Positions 1 to 11,961 of a stretch of 64,000 nucleotides of DNA are shown one piece after another. Source of the stretch: Lysobacterales bacterium (lineage in GTDB: Bacteria > Pseudomonadota > Gammaproteobacteria > Xanthomonadales > SZUA-36); NCBI GenBank assembly GCA_014238945.1, contig JABAAB010000041.1, positions 50,492-114,491 on the forward strand. The letters run 5' to 3'. The position numbers and the translations under genes were made by a program. Position 1 is the stretch's first letter. Each line of letters opens with the position of its first letter. The notes below the pieces were generated by a model, which did no database searches, was not told the origin of the DNA, and worked only from the letters and a program-made list of their open reading frames with translations.

Positions 1-603
1 CTTTTGGCTGAACTGCGTGCCACCTCGTCTGGTTCCATTGAAGAGGTGGGTGACAAGCTGGTGATCAAACATGTGTATATCGAGCGACGCATGGAGCCAT
101 TGGATCACTACCTTGAACAGGCGACCCCAAGCCAGAAACGCAGTGCCATCCGTGACTTCGGACAAGCAATTCGCGACCTGGCAGGTGCCAATATTTTTCC
201 AGGGGACATGCTGAAGAAAAATTTTGGTGTCACCAGAACCCGGCGTGTTGTGTTCTATGATTATGATGAAATCTGTTATATCACCGACTGCAACTTTCGC
301 AAAATTCCACCGGCAAGGAGTTACGAGGACGAGATATCAGATACTCCCTGGTATTCGGTGGGGCCCAACGATGTGTTCCCCCAGTCCTTCGGTCCTTTTT
401 TCTTTGCCAATCCAGAGGACATGTCCATTTTCAAGCAATATCATGCGGAACTGCTTCATCCCCAATGGTGGAACAGCATGAAGGAAACCATCATTGCCGG
501 TGAACTCGTCGATATATTCCCCTACCCCGTCAAGCGTCGTTTCCCCAGCCAGAAATCTGACGGGTTTGACCAACCGGGATTGACCAATGGTAACGAGGGT
601 TAA
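1..603 (+). CDS. aceK: Isocitrate dehydrogenase kinase/phosphatase, C-terminal part
   Basis: This is the C-terminal third of the bifunctional enzyme that phosphorylates and dephosphorylates isocitrate dehydrogenase, setting the split between the TCA cycle and the glyoxylate shunt. The frame is open from base 1, so the start lies outside the window. About 200 of the family's usual 570-600 residues are visible, ending at a TAA. The stretch NFGVTR...YDYDEI (visible residues 73-90) carries metal- and nucleotide-binding residues in AceK, and the block CNFRKIPP plus PWYSVGPNDVFP (96-126) is highly characteristic of the family. aceA and aceB are not visible. The next gene is convergent, so aceK ends its transcription unit here. 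Confidence 0.96.
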   Translation, partial: LLAELRATSSGSIEEVGDKLVIKHVYIERRMEPLDHYLEQATPSQKRSAIRDFGQAIRDLAGANIFPGDMLKKNFGVTRTRRVVFYDYDEICYITDCNFRKIPPARSYEDEISDTPWYSVGPNDVFPQSFGPFFFANPEDMSIFKQYHAELLHPQWWNSMKETIIAGELVDIFPYPVKRRFPSQKSDGFDQPGLTNGNEG

Positions 604-724
604 CCGGTTTGAGTCAGAAACTTTGACCTTTGACGGCGAATAGCACCGCTATCCAACACAACAAGAGTGAAGATTCTGGCCTAATTCACATTTTTCGCAA
701 TAAATTCCGACAGAATCCGGCCTG

Positions 725-1996
725 TCAGGTACTTGCGAGGGCCTGCTCGAGATCAGCGATAATATCGTCAATCGCTTCAATTCCAACACACAACCTGATC
801 ATGTCCGGTGTCACCCCGGCGGATTTCAACTCCTCATCCGACAATTGTCGGTGCGTGGTCGAAGCGGGATGTGCCGCAAGTGACTTGACGTCACCGATGT
901 TGACCAGACGCAGGAACAACTCCAGGCTATCATAGAATTTAACCCCCGCATCAAACCCGCCTTTGATCCCAAATGACAACAGGGCCGAGGGCTTTCCATC
1001 AGTATATTTCTGCGCCAGTTCATAATAGGGGGAGTCCGGCAAACCGGCAAAACTGACCCAGGCTACTTTGGGGTGCTCTTTGAGATACTGCGCAACTGCC
1101 ATGGCATTGTCACAATGGCGTTCCATACGCAGGGGCAGTGTCTGCATACCCTGCAGGATCAGGAAGGCATTCATGGGGCTGATACAGGACCCGCTATTTC
1201 TCAATGGTACCGTTCGTGCGCGGCCGATATAGGCCGCCTCTGCCAGTGCTTCGGTGTAGATAACCCCGTGGTAGGACTCCTCGGGTTCATTCAGCATGTG
1301 GAACTTTTCGGGATACTTTTCCCAGGGGAAATTGCCACTGTCGACTATCACACCGCCCAGTGAATTGCCATGGCCCCCCATGTACTTGGTCAGCGAATTA
1401 ACCACAATATCCGCACCAAAACTGATCGGTTTCATCAACGCGGGTGTGGGTACCGTGTTGTCCACGATCAAGGGGACACCGTGGTCGTGTGCTATCGTCG
1501 CCAGTGCTTCCACATCAACGATATTTCCAGCCGGGTTACCAATGGATTCACAAAAAACAGCAGTGGTTTTCTCATCGATCAGACTGCGCACACTCTCCAC
1601 ACGGTCATCTGCAGCGAAACGCACTTCTATTCCGAGTTTGGGTAACATGTGTTTGAACAGTGTGTAGGTCCCGCCATACAACAGTGGAACGGTTACGATG
1701 TTGTTGCCATTCTCAGCAATATTCAATATCGAATAGTTGACCGCAGCACTACCTGAACTCAGGCACAGCGCTGCCAGGCCACCTTCCAGAGCGGCACAAC
1801 GTTGCTCCAGCACATCGGTGGTTGGATTCATGATGCGTGTGTAAATGTTTCCTGGAATCGCCAGGTTAAACAGGTCCGCCCCGTGTTGTGCATTGTCAAA
1901 TTCGTAGGCCACGGTCTGGTATATGGGAACTGTTACGGCCTTGGTGGTTTCGTCGAATTTGAATCCGGCATGGATTGCAAGTGTCTGGTCTTTCAT
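725..1996 (-). CDS. metY: O-acetylhomoserine sulfhydrylase
   Basis: A PLP-dependent enzyme of the Cys/Met metabolism family that makes homocysteine (or methionine) from O-acetylhomoserine and sulfide (or methanethiol) in the cytoplasm. At 423 residues it has the usual MetY length, and its start (KDQTLAIHAGFKFDETTKAV) fits MetY rather than MetB or MetZ. The PLP lysine is K204 in NSLTKYMGGHG, and the SSGSAA phosphate-binding turn lies near residues 80-85. It follows fbaA by 34 bp on the same strand, too little room for a SAM riboswitch, so it is probably co-transcribed or has a small promoter. A methionine-synthase locus (sahR-metH) lies 45 kb away in this window. MetZ activity cannot be excluded from sequence alone. 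Confidence 0.92.
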   Translation of the reverse strand: MKDQTLAIHAGFKFDETTKAVTVPIYQTVAYEFDNAQHGADLFNLAIPGNIYTRIMNPTTDVLEQRCAALEGGLAALCLSSGSAAVNYSILNIAENGNNIVTVPLLYGGTYTLFKHMLPKLGIEVRFAADDRVESVRSLIDEKTTAVFCESIGNPAGNIVDVEALATIAHDHGVPLIVDNTVPTPALMKPISFGADIVVNSLTKYMGGHGNSLGGVIVDSGNFPWEKYPEKFHMLNEPEESYHGVIYTEALAEAAYIGRARTVPLRNSGSCISPMNAFLILQGMQTLPLRMERHCDNAMAVAQYLKEHPKVAWVSFAGLPDSPYYELAQKYTDGKPSALLSFGIKGGFDAGVKFYDSLELFLRLVNIGDVKSLAAHPASTTHRQLSDEELKSAGVTPDMIRLCVGIEAIDDIIADLEQALAST

Positions 1997-2030
1997 TCTG
2001 CTCTTCCTCAGTTTTAATACATTGTAGTCA

Positions 2031-3110
2031 TTAACTGCCCGCTATGGACCTGCCTTTTGAACCCAGGTCTTCGCAGGCCTCCTGCAATCGTTCCACGACG
2101 CCTTGCTCTGCCAGACGCAGGTATTTCCTTGGATCATAAGATTTCTTGTAGGGAGTGCCGTCGACCGGATCAACCTGGTATTCGAAAGCTCGCGAATTTT
2201 CATTTACAAAACTTCCAATGGGTTTTGAAAAAGCAAACTGGGTGTCGGTATCAATGTTCATTTTGAATACACCGTAACCTACAGCCTGATGAATTTTTGC
2301 TTTTTCTGAGCCGGACCCGCCATGAAATACCAGGTGCAATGGATTGGGTCCCGTGTCATGGGTCTTTTGAACCAGGGTCTGTGAATTTTTCAAAATCTCC
2401 GGTCTCAGGGAAACATTACCCGGTTTGTAAACACCGTGAACATTGCCAAAAGATGCCGCAACTGAAAAGTGACCAATGGGGTTCAGCAATTCCCAGGCCT
2501 GGAGCACATCCTCGGGTTGGGTGTAGAGTTTGGAGTTGTCCGCAGCTTCGTCGAATTCGCTGCCAATACCATCTTCTTCCCCGCCGGTGACGCCGAGTTC
2601 AATTTCCAGTGACATATCAATCTTTGCCATGCGCTCCAGGATTCTTGCACATTCACCAAGATTAAAATCAATCGGGTCAGCGGACAGATCCAGCATGTGT
2701 GAACTGTAGAGTGGTTTGCCATGCTGTTGATAATATTTCTCGCCTTCATCAAGCATCGCTTCTATCCAAGGAATCAGGGCCCGGTTGGCATGATCAGTGT
2801 GCATTGCAACGCAGATGCCGTAATGCCTGGCCAGCAGATGGGCGTGCCGGGCTGCGGCGACTGCACCGACCACCTTGGCATTGAAACCATCGGTCAGTCC
2901 CTTGCCCGCGTAGAACTGGGCTCCGCTATTGGAAAGCTGGATGATGATATCTGAATTCGCCAGGGCCGCAGCCTCCATTACTGCGTTGATTGAATTCGTA
3001 CCGGTGACATTGACGGCGGGCAATGCGTAGCCTCCCGATTTGGCCGCATTCACCAGGGTTTCGTAACCCGCACCGGTAACGACTCCCGGTTGCAAAACTT
3101 GATCACTCAT
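2031..3110 (-). CDS. fbaA: Class II fructose-bisphosphate aldolase
   Basis: Zinc-dependent aldolase that interconverts fructose 1,6-bisphosphate with glyceraldehyde 3-phosphate and dihydroxyacetone phosphate in glycolysis and gluconeogenesis. The 359-residue length equals that of the E. coli FbaA type, as opposed to the shorter class IIB enzymes. The metal motif MHTDHANRALIP has D106 and H107, which align with the E. coli catalytic Asp and zinc His. Further metal-binding histidines are expected in the FGNVHGVYKPGNV and LVFHGGSGS segments, both present. An AGAGG ribosome site precedes the ATG. It stands upstream of metY on the same strand with a 34 bp gap; the pairing has no obvious metabolic logic. 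Confidence 0.97.
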   Translation of the reverse strand: MSDQVLQPGVVTGAGYETLVNAAKSGGYALPAVNVTGTNSINAVMEAAALANSDIIIQLSNSGAQFYAGKGLTDGFNAKVVGAVAAARHAHLLARHYGICVAMHTDHANRALIPWIEAMLDEGEKYYQQHGKPLYSSHMLDLSADPIDFNLGECARILERMAKIDMSLEIELGVTGGEEDGIGSEFDEAADNSKLYTQPEDVLQAWELLNPIGHFSVAASFGNVHGVYKPGNVSLRPEILKNSQTLVQKTHDTGPNPLHLVFHGGSGSEKAKIHQAVGYGVFKMNIDTDTQFAFSKPIGSFVNENSRAFEYQVDPVDGTPYKKSYDPRKYLRLAEQGVVERLQEACEDLGSKGRSIAGS

Positions 3111-3186
3111 TGCTTGATTTCCTCTAATTTATTGGAGTTTGATACGACACAGGTTCGATAATAATAAAATGCTAATTTGTCCTGCG

Positions 3187-3684
<498 letters not shown>

Positions 3685-3763
3685 TCATGGCCGTATCAAG
3701 ACAGGCAAAACGGTTCGTATTGCAGCAATTGAATTTTCTTTTACCAGCGCAATCATGCGGCGG

Positions 3764-5353
3764 TCATTCCCACTCTATGGTGGCCGGAGGCTTACCTGAT
3801 ATGTCATAAACTACTCTAGATATATCTGATATCTCATTGATAATTCTCAATGATACCTTCTCAAGAAATTCGTATGGAAGTCGAGCCCAGACTGCGGTCA
3901 TAAAATCAATGGTCTCTACAGCACGCAGGGCAACCACCCATTCATAGCGACGCTGGTCACCCACTACTCCCACCGACCGGACCGGCAAAAACACCGCAAA
4001 TGCCTGACTGACTGAGTCATACAGGTCATGGTTACGTAGCTCCTCGATGAATATATGGTCGGCCTTTGCCAGGGGCTGGAGGTATTCCTCGCGCACCTCA
4101 CCCAAGATTCGAACACCGAGCCCGGGCCCGGGAAACGGGTGCCGATAGACCAGTTCACGGGCCAGGCCCAGTTCTGTTCCAATCCGTCGAACCTCGTCTT
4201 TGAACAGTTCCCTCAGGGGTTCAATCAGCTTCATTTTCATATATTCAGGCAAACCACCTACATTGTGGTGGGATTTGATGACATGTGCCTTGCCTGTGCG
4301 ACTACCAGCAGACTCGATCACATCAGGGTAGATCGTACCCTGTGCCAGCCACCGCACTGGCTCACCTTGACTGGCACAAGCACCAGCCTGTTCTTCAAAA
4401 ATATCGATGAACAGTTTGCCGATGACCTTGCGTTTCTGCTCCGGTTCCTGCACTCCCGCCAGACCTGCCAGAAATCGTTCCCGGGCATCAACGCGGATGA
4501 CATGCACACCCATGTGACGTGCAAAAGTTGCCATGACCTGATCACCTTCCTGGTACCGCAACAGACCCGTATCAACGAAAATACAAGTCAGCTGATCACC
4601 AATGGCGTGCTGCAGTAACGCTGCTACGACACTGGAATCGACACCACCGGAGAGCCCCAACAGCACCTGGTCACCACCGACATCTTTCCGTACCCGGGCA
4701 ACCGCATCTTCAATGATGTTGGCAGCAGTCCATCGTGGATCACAAACACAGATGTCGAGAACAAATCGTTGCAATATTTCCAGGCCCAGCGGTGTATGTG
4801 TCACCTCGGGATGAAATTGCACACCATAGAAACGACGGCCCTCGTCGGCGATGGCACTCACGGGTGCTGAAGGTGTTCGTGCCAACAGATTGAAACCATC
4901 GGGGAGACTGACCACCTTGTCCCCGTGACTCATCCACACATCTAGAAAATGGCCCTTGGATTCACTTTCCCAGTCGGATAACCCATCGAAGAGTGGTGAT
5001 TCCGCCACCAGTTCAACCTCGGCATAGCCAAACTCTTTTTCATCCGAAGGCTCGACCCTGCCCCCCAATTGTGCCGCCATGGTGTGTAATCCATAACAAA
5101 TTCCGAGTACCGGGACCTGTAAAGCAAAGACGATTTCAGGAGCACGAGGACCTTCCCCGGTGGTTGCGGATTCCGGCCCGCCTGAAAGAATTACTCCCCT
5201 CGGTGCAAAGCCCGTGATCTCCTCTTCGCTTACGTCCCATGGCCAGATTTCACAATAGACACCAATTTCTCTCACACGCCGTGCAATCAATTGGGTGTAT
5301 TGGGAGCCAAAGTCCAGTATCAGTATGCGATGCTGGTGAATATCCTGTGTCAT
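3764..5353 (-). CDS. guaA: GMP synthase (glutamine-hydrolysing)
   Basis: Converts XMP to GMP using glutamine and ATP, the last step of de novo GMP synthesis. The N-terminal class I glutamine amidotransferase domain has its nucleophile C86 in GICYGLH and the His/Glu pair in FHPEVTHTP. The central ATP-pyrophosphatase domain carries the P-loop [10 protein letters not shown], and the C-terminal dimerisation domain ends with the conserved KPPATIEWE tail. At 529 residues it is full length. It lies 29 bp downstream of guaB on the same strand, forming the classic guaBA operon, and should be expressed from the guaB promoter and leader. Confidence 0.98.
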   Translation of the reverse strand: MTQDIHQHRILILDFGSQYTQLIARRVREIGVYCEIWPWDVSEEEITGFAPRGVILSGGPESATTGEGPRAPEIVFALQVPVLGICYGLHTMAAQLGGRVEPSDEKEFGYAEVELVAESPLFDGLSDWESESKGHFLDVWMSHGDKVVSLPDGFNLLARTPSAPVSAIADEGRRFYGVQFHPEVTHTPLGLEILQRFVLDICVCDPRWTAANIIEDAVARVRKDVGGDQVLLGLSGGVDSSVVAALLQHAIGDQLTCIFVDTGLLRYQEGDQVMATFARHMGVHVIRVDARERFLAGLAGVQEPEQKRKVIGKLFIDIFEEQAGACASQGEPVRWLAQGTIYPDVIESAGSRTGKAHVIKSHHNVGGLPEYMKMKLIEPLRELFKDEVRRIGTELGLARELVYRHPFPGPGLGVRILGEVREEYLQPLAKADHIFIEELRNHDLYDSVSQAFAVFLPVRSVGVVGDQRRYEWVVALRAVETIDFMTAVWARLPYEFLEKVSLRIINEISDISRVVYDISGKPPATIEWE

Positions 5354-5382
5354 AAACAGGGCCTTGTATTTTGCCGGATACG

Positions 5383-6914
<1,532 letters not shown>

Positions 6915-6964
6915 ACTTCAAGACGAAAGGAATAACAGGTGAACAATGACCGGTTTGCAGTTAT

Positions 6965-8674
6965 TCATTGAACCTGATGCTGCCATACACGCTCACCATC
7001 GAGCCAGGTCTGCAGTACCTTGGTTGCAGGTATCTGAGAAGCCTCAACCTGCATGATGTCACGATCCAATACAATGAAATCCGCCCGTTTACCTGGCTCG
7101 AGGGAACCCACACTGTCTTCCATGAAACCGGCATAGGCCGCATCCAGCGTGAAGCCCCGTACCGCGGCTTCTCTCGACAGGGTCTCAGAAGCATACCAGC
7201 CTCCTTCGGGCCATCCCTGCAGATCCTGTCTGCTGACGGCAGCATATATTCCCAGCATGGGGTTGACTTCCTCCACAGGGAAATCAGATCCGAGTGCCAG
7301 TTTTGCACCGCTATCGTTGAGAGAACGCCAGGAATAGGCATAGCGCGCTCGCTCTGGTCCCAGACGTTCACCGGCCCAGTACATGTCGCTGGTGGCATGG
7401 GTCGGTTGCATGGCCGCGATGATGCCAAGCCCGGCGAACCTGGGTAAATCCATGGCGGTCAGAGTCTGTACATGCTCAATCCTGTGTCTGCCGGGATTAC
7501 CCGGATGACGCGAGGTGACATGCTCCAGCGCATCCAATACGGTGCGATTACCCCGGTCCCCAATGGCGTGCACTGCAACCTGGTAACCACAAGCCAAAAC
7601 CCTGTCAATATCCGCTTCAAGCTCATCCTGGGGCATGAACAACAGACCGGTATTGCCGGGATCGTCAGAATAATCAGCCAGTAGTGCTGCGCCCCGACTC
7701 CCCAACGCACCATCTATGTACAGCTTGGTCGAGCGCATGTACAGACGACCCGATGCGTCATTTACCACACCGTTTTCACACAACCAGGCCAATGTGTCCC
7801 CGGCGCCATCCGTCATCGCGTAAACACGGGTTGGAAATTGGTCTGACTCAATCCGCCGACGATAAAGTTCCAGCACAGACCGGTCTATACCCGGGTCATG
7901 GACCCCGGTTAACCCGTTGCTGACCAACTGCCTGAGGGCCAGGTCCAAAGATGCCTGTAGAAGTTCCGGTGATATAGCGGGCACACTCCGCTGAACCAGT
8001 GCCATTGCTCCGTCAACCATGATGCCGGTTGCATCACCAGCGGCATTCCTGTGGATCAATCCGCCCTGTGGCTGCCAACTTCCGGATAATTCCCTGTCCG
8101 CCATGGCCAGCGCGGCGGAATTCGCCCAGCCGGCGTGACCGTCGATACGACGCAACCAGACCGGACGATCAGGAAAAACCGAGTCCAGGTCTCCACGTGT
8201 AGGAAAAGCAGTTACCGGCCAGTCATTCTGGTCCCATCCTCTGCCAAGCAACCAGTCGCCATCTGCCAACTTCGCTTCATGCTCACGAAGTATCCTGATG
8301 ACCCCCTCTTTACTGGTAGTACCCTGAAGGGGTGCCTGGCTGAGACTTATGGCGAGTCCATACAAATGGCCGTGGGCATCAATCAGACCAGGTAACACCG
8401 TATTCCCGGCCAGATCAAGGTGTCGGGCATCAGGGTGGGCCATCAAGAGACTCTGCCCCTCTCCAAGCTGAAGTATCTCGCCATCATGTGAAACCAGCAT
8501 GGCCGAGGCCCTTGGGTTTTGCGGGTCCATGGTATAAATGGTTGCGTTATGAATCAGCAGAGAAACTTCCGCATTTACAGCTGTATTTTCATCCGAGGTG
8601 GAATTCATGTTGTCATCACGATCACAGGCAGAACCTAAAACCAATATCATCAAGACAGTTAATTTCTTAAGCAA
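6965..8674 (-). CDS. Exported amidohydrolase of the YtcJ/amidohydrolase-3 type
   Basis: A metal-dependent hydrolase of the amidohydrolase superfamily, subgroup 3 (PF07969-like), of unknown substrate. The N-terminus has a lipoprotein signal: a short basic start, a hydrophobic stretch and the lipobox LGSAC with C17, followed by D18, which suggests inner-membrane retention if the E. coli +2 rule holds. The mature protein has the metal motif LPGLIDAHGHLYGL (H101, H103) and the composite beta-sandwich start LLIHNATIYTMD that is typical of the family. At 569 residues it is normal for exported members. It is alone on its strand between guaB and the divergent xseA. Substrate cannot be called. Confidence 0.85.
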   Translation of the reverse strand: MLKKLTVLMILVLGSACDRDDNMNSTSDENTAVNAEVSLLIHNATIYTMDPQNPRASAMLVSHDGEILQLGEGQSLLMAHPDARHLDLAGNTVLPGLIDAHGHLYGLAISLSQAPLQGTTSKEGVIRILREHEAKLADGDWLLGRGWDQNDWPVTAFPTRGDLDSVFPDRPVWLRRIDGHAGWANSAALAMADRELSGSWQPQGGLIHRNAAGDATGIMVDGAMALVQRSVPAISPELLQASLDLALRQLVSNGLTGVHDPGIDRSVLELYRRRIESDQFPTRVYAMTDGAGDTLAWLCENGVVNDASGRLYMRSTKLYIDGALGSRGAALLADYSDDPGNTGLLFMPQDELEADIDRVLACGYQVAVHAIGDRGNRTVLDALEHVTSRHPGNPGRHRIEHVQTLTAMDLPRFAGLGIIAAMQPTHATSDMYWAGERLGPERARYAYSWRSLNDSGAKLALGSDFPVEEVNPMLGIYAAVSRQDLQGWPEGGWYASETLSREAAVRGFTLDAAYAGFMEDSVGSLEPGKRADFIVLDRDIMQVEASQIPATKVLQTWLDGERVWQHQVQ

Positions 8675-8734
8675 AACTTACTCCTGGGCAAATCAGACAG
8701 GACAGATGGCAAGCTGTGAGTTTATCATCAGCAT

Positions 8735-9988
8735 ATGTACCCTGACGACAGCCAAGCAAGCAGCCTGCAGGAAAATGTATATACGCCCACTGAACTGAAC
8801 CATGAAGCCAGGATCCATCTCGAAGCCGGTTTCGGTCAGGTGTGGGTCGAAGGTGAGATTTCAAACCTCAGTCGGCCTGCATCGGGGCACATCTATTTTT
8901 CACTGAAAGACAACCGTGCCCAGGTTCGTTGCGCCCTGTTCCGGTCAAACACGTTTTCTATGGGGTTCAAACCAGCCAACGGCATGCAGGTTCGGGCCCG
9001 GGGGCGCGTGAGCCTGTATGAGGCCAGGGGTGACTATCAACTGATTGCCAACAGCCTTGAGCAAGCCGGGGAAGGTCTGTTAAAAGCAAAATTTGAAGCA
9101 CTAAAAAAGAACCTGGAGGCGGAGGGCCTGTTTGAAGCAGCAATCAAGAAGACCCTGCCCCCCTACCCGCTTCGTATCGCCGTCATCACTTCCCCTTCCG
9201 GTGCTGTGATTCGCGATATATTGAATGTACTGCAACGTCGCTGGCCCGTGGCAGGAATTCGCCTGTACCCGGTACCTGTACAAGGGGATGAAGCCGCACC
9301 CGCCATCGTGCAGGCGCTCGCCAGCGCCAACCGACACAACTGGGGCCAGTTAATCGTAACCGGCAGGGGCGGTGGTTCACTTGAAGACCTGTGGGCATTC
9401 AATGAAGAGTCCGTTGCCCGGGCCATCCATGCATCTGTTCTACCGGTTGTTTCTGCTGTCGGTCATGAAACTGATTTCAGCATCAGCGATTTCGTTGCCG
9501 ACCTTCGTGCACCTACACCATCGGCAGCAGCCGAGTTGGTATCACCCGACCAAATGGTACTCAAGCACTCACTTTCTCAGTTTGAGATGCGACTGAAAAG
9601 AAGTGTTGCTGCCTTGCTTCAGTCCAGATCCCAGCAACTCGACCACCTGGGACATCGCCTACAGCAACAACATCCGGGAAAACGCCTGCAGCAGCATCAA
9701 AAAATACTGCAGCAGCTGCGCCAGAGACTAATGTTCAGTGGCAAGAACATCATTCCCGTTCGCAGACACCAGCTGCAGGAACTGGCCCGTACCCTGCACG
9801 CGGTTAGCCCGCTACCAACGCTGGCACGTGGATACGCCATCGTAGCCGATGCTGCAACCGGCACAGCCATTGCCTCTGTCGACGCGGTTTTGCCCGGACA
9901 GTCATTGCTGACCCAGCTTACCGATGGGCAGATCAGTTCACAGGTGGACCAGGTAAACAAAAAGATGCTGGAAAAGAAAAAAGTTTAA
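8735..9988 (+). CDS. xseA: Exodeoxyribonuclease VII large subunit
   Basis: Catalytic subunit of the single-strand-specific exonuclease that trims DNA ends in repair. The N-terminal OB fold (about residues 16-110, with FGQVWVEGEISNL and SGHIYFSLKD) is followed by the catalytic core with LRIAVITSPSGAVIRD, the RGGGSLEDLWAFN motif and the SAVGHETDFSISDFVADLRAPTPS-type segment. After that comes a long helical region rich in Gln and Leu. At 417 residues it is slightly shorter than E. coli XseA (456), the difference lying in the C-terminal helical part. No xseB is adjacent. A clear terminator follows at 10,017. Confidence 0.97.
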   Translation: MYPDDSQASSLQENVYTPTELNHEARIHLEAGFGQVWVEGEISNLSRPASGHIYFSLKDNRAQVRCALFRSNTFSMGFKPANGMQVRARGRVSLYEARGDYQLIANSLEQAGEGLLKAKFEALKKNLEAEGLFEAAIKKTLPPYPLRIAVITSPSGAVIRDILNVLQRRWPVAGIRLYPVPVQGDEAAPAIVQALASANRHNWGQLIVTGRGGGSLEDLWAFNEESVARAIHASVLPVVSAVGHETDFSISDFVADLRAPTPSAAAELVSPDQMVLKHSLSQFEMRLKRSVAALLQSRSQQLDHLGHRLQQQHPGKRLQQHQKILQQLRQRLMFSGKNIIPVRRHQLQELARTLHAVSPLPTLARGYAIVADAATGTAIASVDAVLPGQSLLTQLTDGQISSQVDQVNKKMLEKKKV

Positions 9989-10016
9989 CCTCTCGATAAC
10001 CCCATTTTGCTCCTGG

Positions 10017-10049
10017 TTGCGTACTGGTTCTGTACGCAATAGATTTTTC
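10017..10049 (+). terminator. Rho-independent terminator after xseA
   Basis: A perfect 8-bp stem (TTGCGTAC / GTACGCAA, 7-base loop, 10017-10039) is followed by TAGATTTTT. It lies 29 bp after the xseA stop and just ahead of the VWA gene's AGGAG site, so it separates xseA from the downstream cassette. Confidence 0.8.
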
Positions 10050-10069
10050 ATAATCACAGGAGCTGATCT

Positions 10070-11929
10070 ATGCATCTCAAACCAGTCATCATCACACTTT
10101 TCCTGCTTGCCCTTGCTGGGTGTGCGGTCGAAAAAAATGAAGTCACTCAACTTGAAGAACCCAATACCGATATCGCAGGTAAAACAGACCCCATAAAGGA
10201 AAATCAAGATCCGGTCACGCAAAATATACGGCATGAAGCGGTAATTCCGATACTCGCACAGAAAGGCAAGCCAGACGAACCGACAGGCTCAGAGCCTTCG
10301 GATCAAGTGAATTATCCAATGGCAACAGGCGAGACTGGCGCGTTGGTTATTCAAAAACACGTGGCGTCTGAGAGTCACAGGACAATGCAGCAATCACAGC
10401 ATGTGGATACCTCGAAACTACCACACCCGGTTTACGGCAGGGTCGCTAACGATGTTCGTCATGCCGTAGAACCACGCTACAGAGAAAACTATCAGCATCC
10501 GGACCGCCAACGCATCTGGCGGGTCAATAATCAACCAGTGTCAACCTTCTCCATCGACGTAGATACCGGTTCCTACACCAATATGCGGCGTTGGCTGAAC
10601 CAGGGCCAGTTACCACCCGAAGACGCGGTGCGGGTGGAGGAATTCATCAATTATTTCGGCTACAACTATCCGCCACCGGAAAATCGAGATTCGCCTTTTC
10701 AGGTCAACACCGAGATCGCCCCAACCCCGTGGAACACCAATACCCACTTGCTGAAGATCGGTATCCAGGGTTACAGCATTCCAAAATCCAAGTTACCACC
10801 TTCCAACCTGGTATTTCTGATCGATGTATCCGGGTCCATGCACTCGGCGGACAAGTTGCCTCTGCTTCGTCAGGCTTTGACTTTGCTGACTCATCAACTG
10901 GATTCCCGTGACTGTATCAGCATCGTCGTCTACGCCGGGGCATCCGGTGTGGTACTTCCACCAATACACGGAAACCGCAAGGCAGACATACTGATGGCAC
11001 TGCAGAATTTGCGCTCGGGTGGTTCCACCAACGGTGCCGCAGGCATCAGGCTCGCGTACCAGTTGGCACAGCAGAATTATATTCACAATGGAATCAACCG
11101 GGTGATCCTCGCCACTGACGGCGACTTCAATGTCGGTATGGCCAGCACGCAGGAACTGATCGACCTGGTTCAGCGCAAACGCAAGGCCGGGATAGCCCTG
11201 ACCACACTGGGATTTGGCACGGGAAACTATAATGACCACCTGTTGGAACAACTGGCGGATGAAGGCAATGGTAACCACGCCTACATCGACCGTCTCTCCG
11301 AGGCTCAAAAAGTGCTGGCCGAGGAGCTTTCTGCAACCCTGTTAACCATCGCCAAGGATGTAAAAATCCAAGTGGAATTCAACCCCAGACGGGTATCCGA
11401 ATACCGATTGGTAGGCTATGAAAACCGGCGGTTGAATGAAGAGGACTTTCAAAATGATTCTGTCGATGCGGGTGAGATTGGTGCCGGTCACAGGGTTACC
11501 GCTTTATATGAAATAAGCCTGGTCGGGGCCGGTGGACAACGATTACCCGGACGCCGTTATGATCCGGCCCAAGGCGCTGCTCCTATCCGGGATACTACAT
11601 TCAACAATGAACTGGCCCACTTACGAATCCGATACAAATTGCCCAACACTTCAAATTCCAGGTTGATTGAGTCCCCCATCCTTGACAGCGGGATCAACAC
11701 TCATGGTAGTGACGACTTCAATTTTGCAGCTGCAGTTGCTGCATTCGGCCAAAAGTTGAGAGGTGGAAAATACCTTGAATCCTATAAATATCATGACATT
11801 GAACTACTCGCCCGTGACTCAAGAGGCCATGATCCTCATGGTTACAGAAGTGAATTCATGCAATTGGTCAGTTTGGCAGGAACCCTGCACAGAACCGACA
11901 ACATTGCACTACGCCTTCAGATTAATTGA
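10070..11929 (+). CDS. VWA-domain lipoprotein with YfbK-like architecture
   Basis: A secreted lipoprotein with a von Willebrand factor A domain. The signal peptide ends in the lipobox LALAGC (C18). A low-complexity linker to about residue 130 is followed by a conserved N-terminal segment seen in YfbK-like proteins (FSIDVDTGSYTNMRRWL, about 160-176, and VRVEEFINYFGYNYP). The VWA domain has an intact MIDAS motif, DVSGSM with D252, S254 and S256, and the later ATDGDFNVG. The C-terminal third resembles the YfbK-family tail (DUF3520). AGGAG precedes the ATG. Its stop is followed within 33 bp by an ECF sigma gene, which suggests it takes part in sensing or responding to an envelope signal; that role is inference. 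Confidence 0.88.
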   Translation: MHLKPVIITLFLLALAGCAVEKNEVTQLEEPNTDIAGKTDPIKENQDPVTQNIRHEAVIPILAQKGKPDEPTGSEPSDQVNYPMATGETGALVIQKHVASESHRTMQQSQHVDTSKLPHPVYGRVANDVRHAVEPRYRENYQHPDRQRIWRVNNQPVSTFSIDVDTGSYTNMRRWLNQGQLPPEDAVRVEEFINYFGYNYPPPENRDSPFQVNTEIAPTPWNTNTHLLKIGIQGYSIPKSKLPPSNLVFLIDVSGSMHSADKLPLLRQALTLLTHQLDSRDCISIVVYAGASGVVLPPIHGNRKADILMALQNLRSGGSTNGAAGIRLAYQLAQQNYIHNGINRVILATDGDFNVGMASTQELIDLVQRKRKAGIALTTLGFGTGNYNDHLLEQLADEGNGNHAYIDRLSEAQKVLAEELSATLLTIAKDVKIQVEFNPRRVSEYRLVGYENRRLNEEDFQNDSVDAGEIGAGHRVTALYEISLVGAGGQRLPGRRYDPAQGAAPIRDTTFNNELAHLRIRYKLPNTSNSRLIESPILDSGINTHGSDDFNFAAAVAAFGQKLRGGKYLESYKYHDIELLARDSRGHDPHGYRSEFMQLVSLAGTLHRTDNIALRLQIN

Positions 11930-11961
11930 AACAACCGTGTGCAATCAGCTACGCTCGTTGT

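Noticed and set aside
672..717. GATTCTG / CAGAATC inverted repeat between aceK and metY as a terminator
   Set aside because: The 32-base loop is too long and no T run follows.
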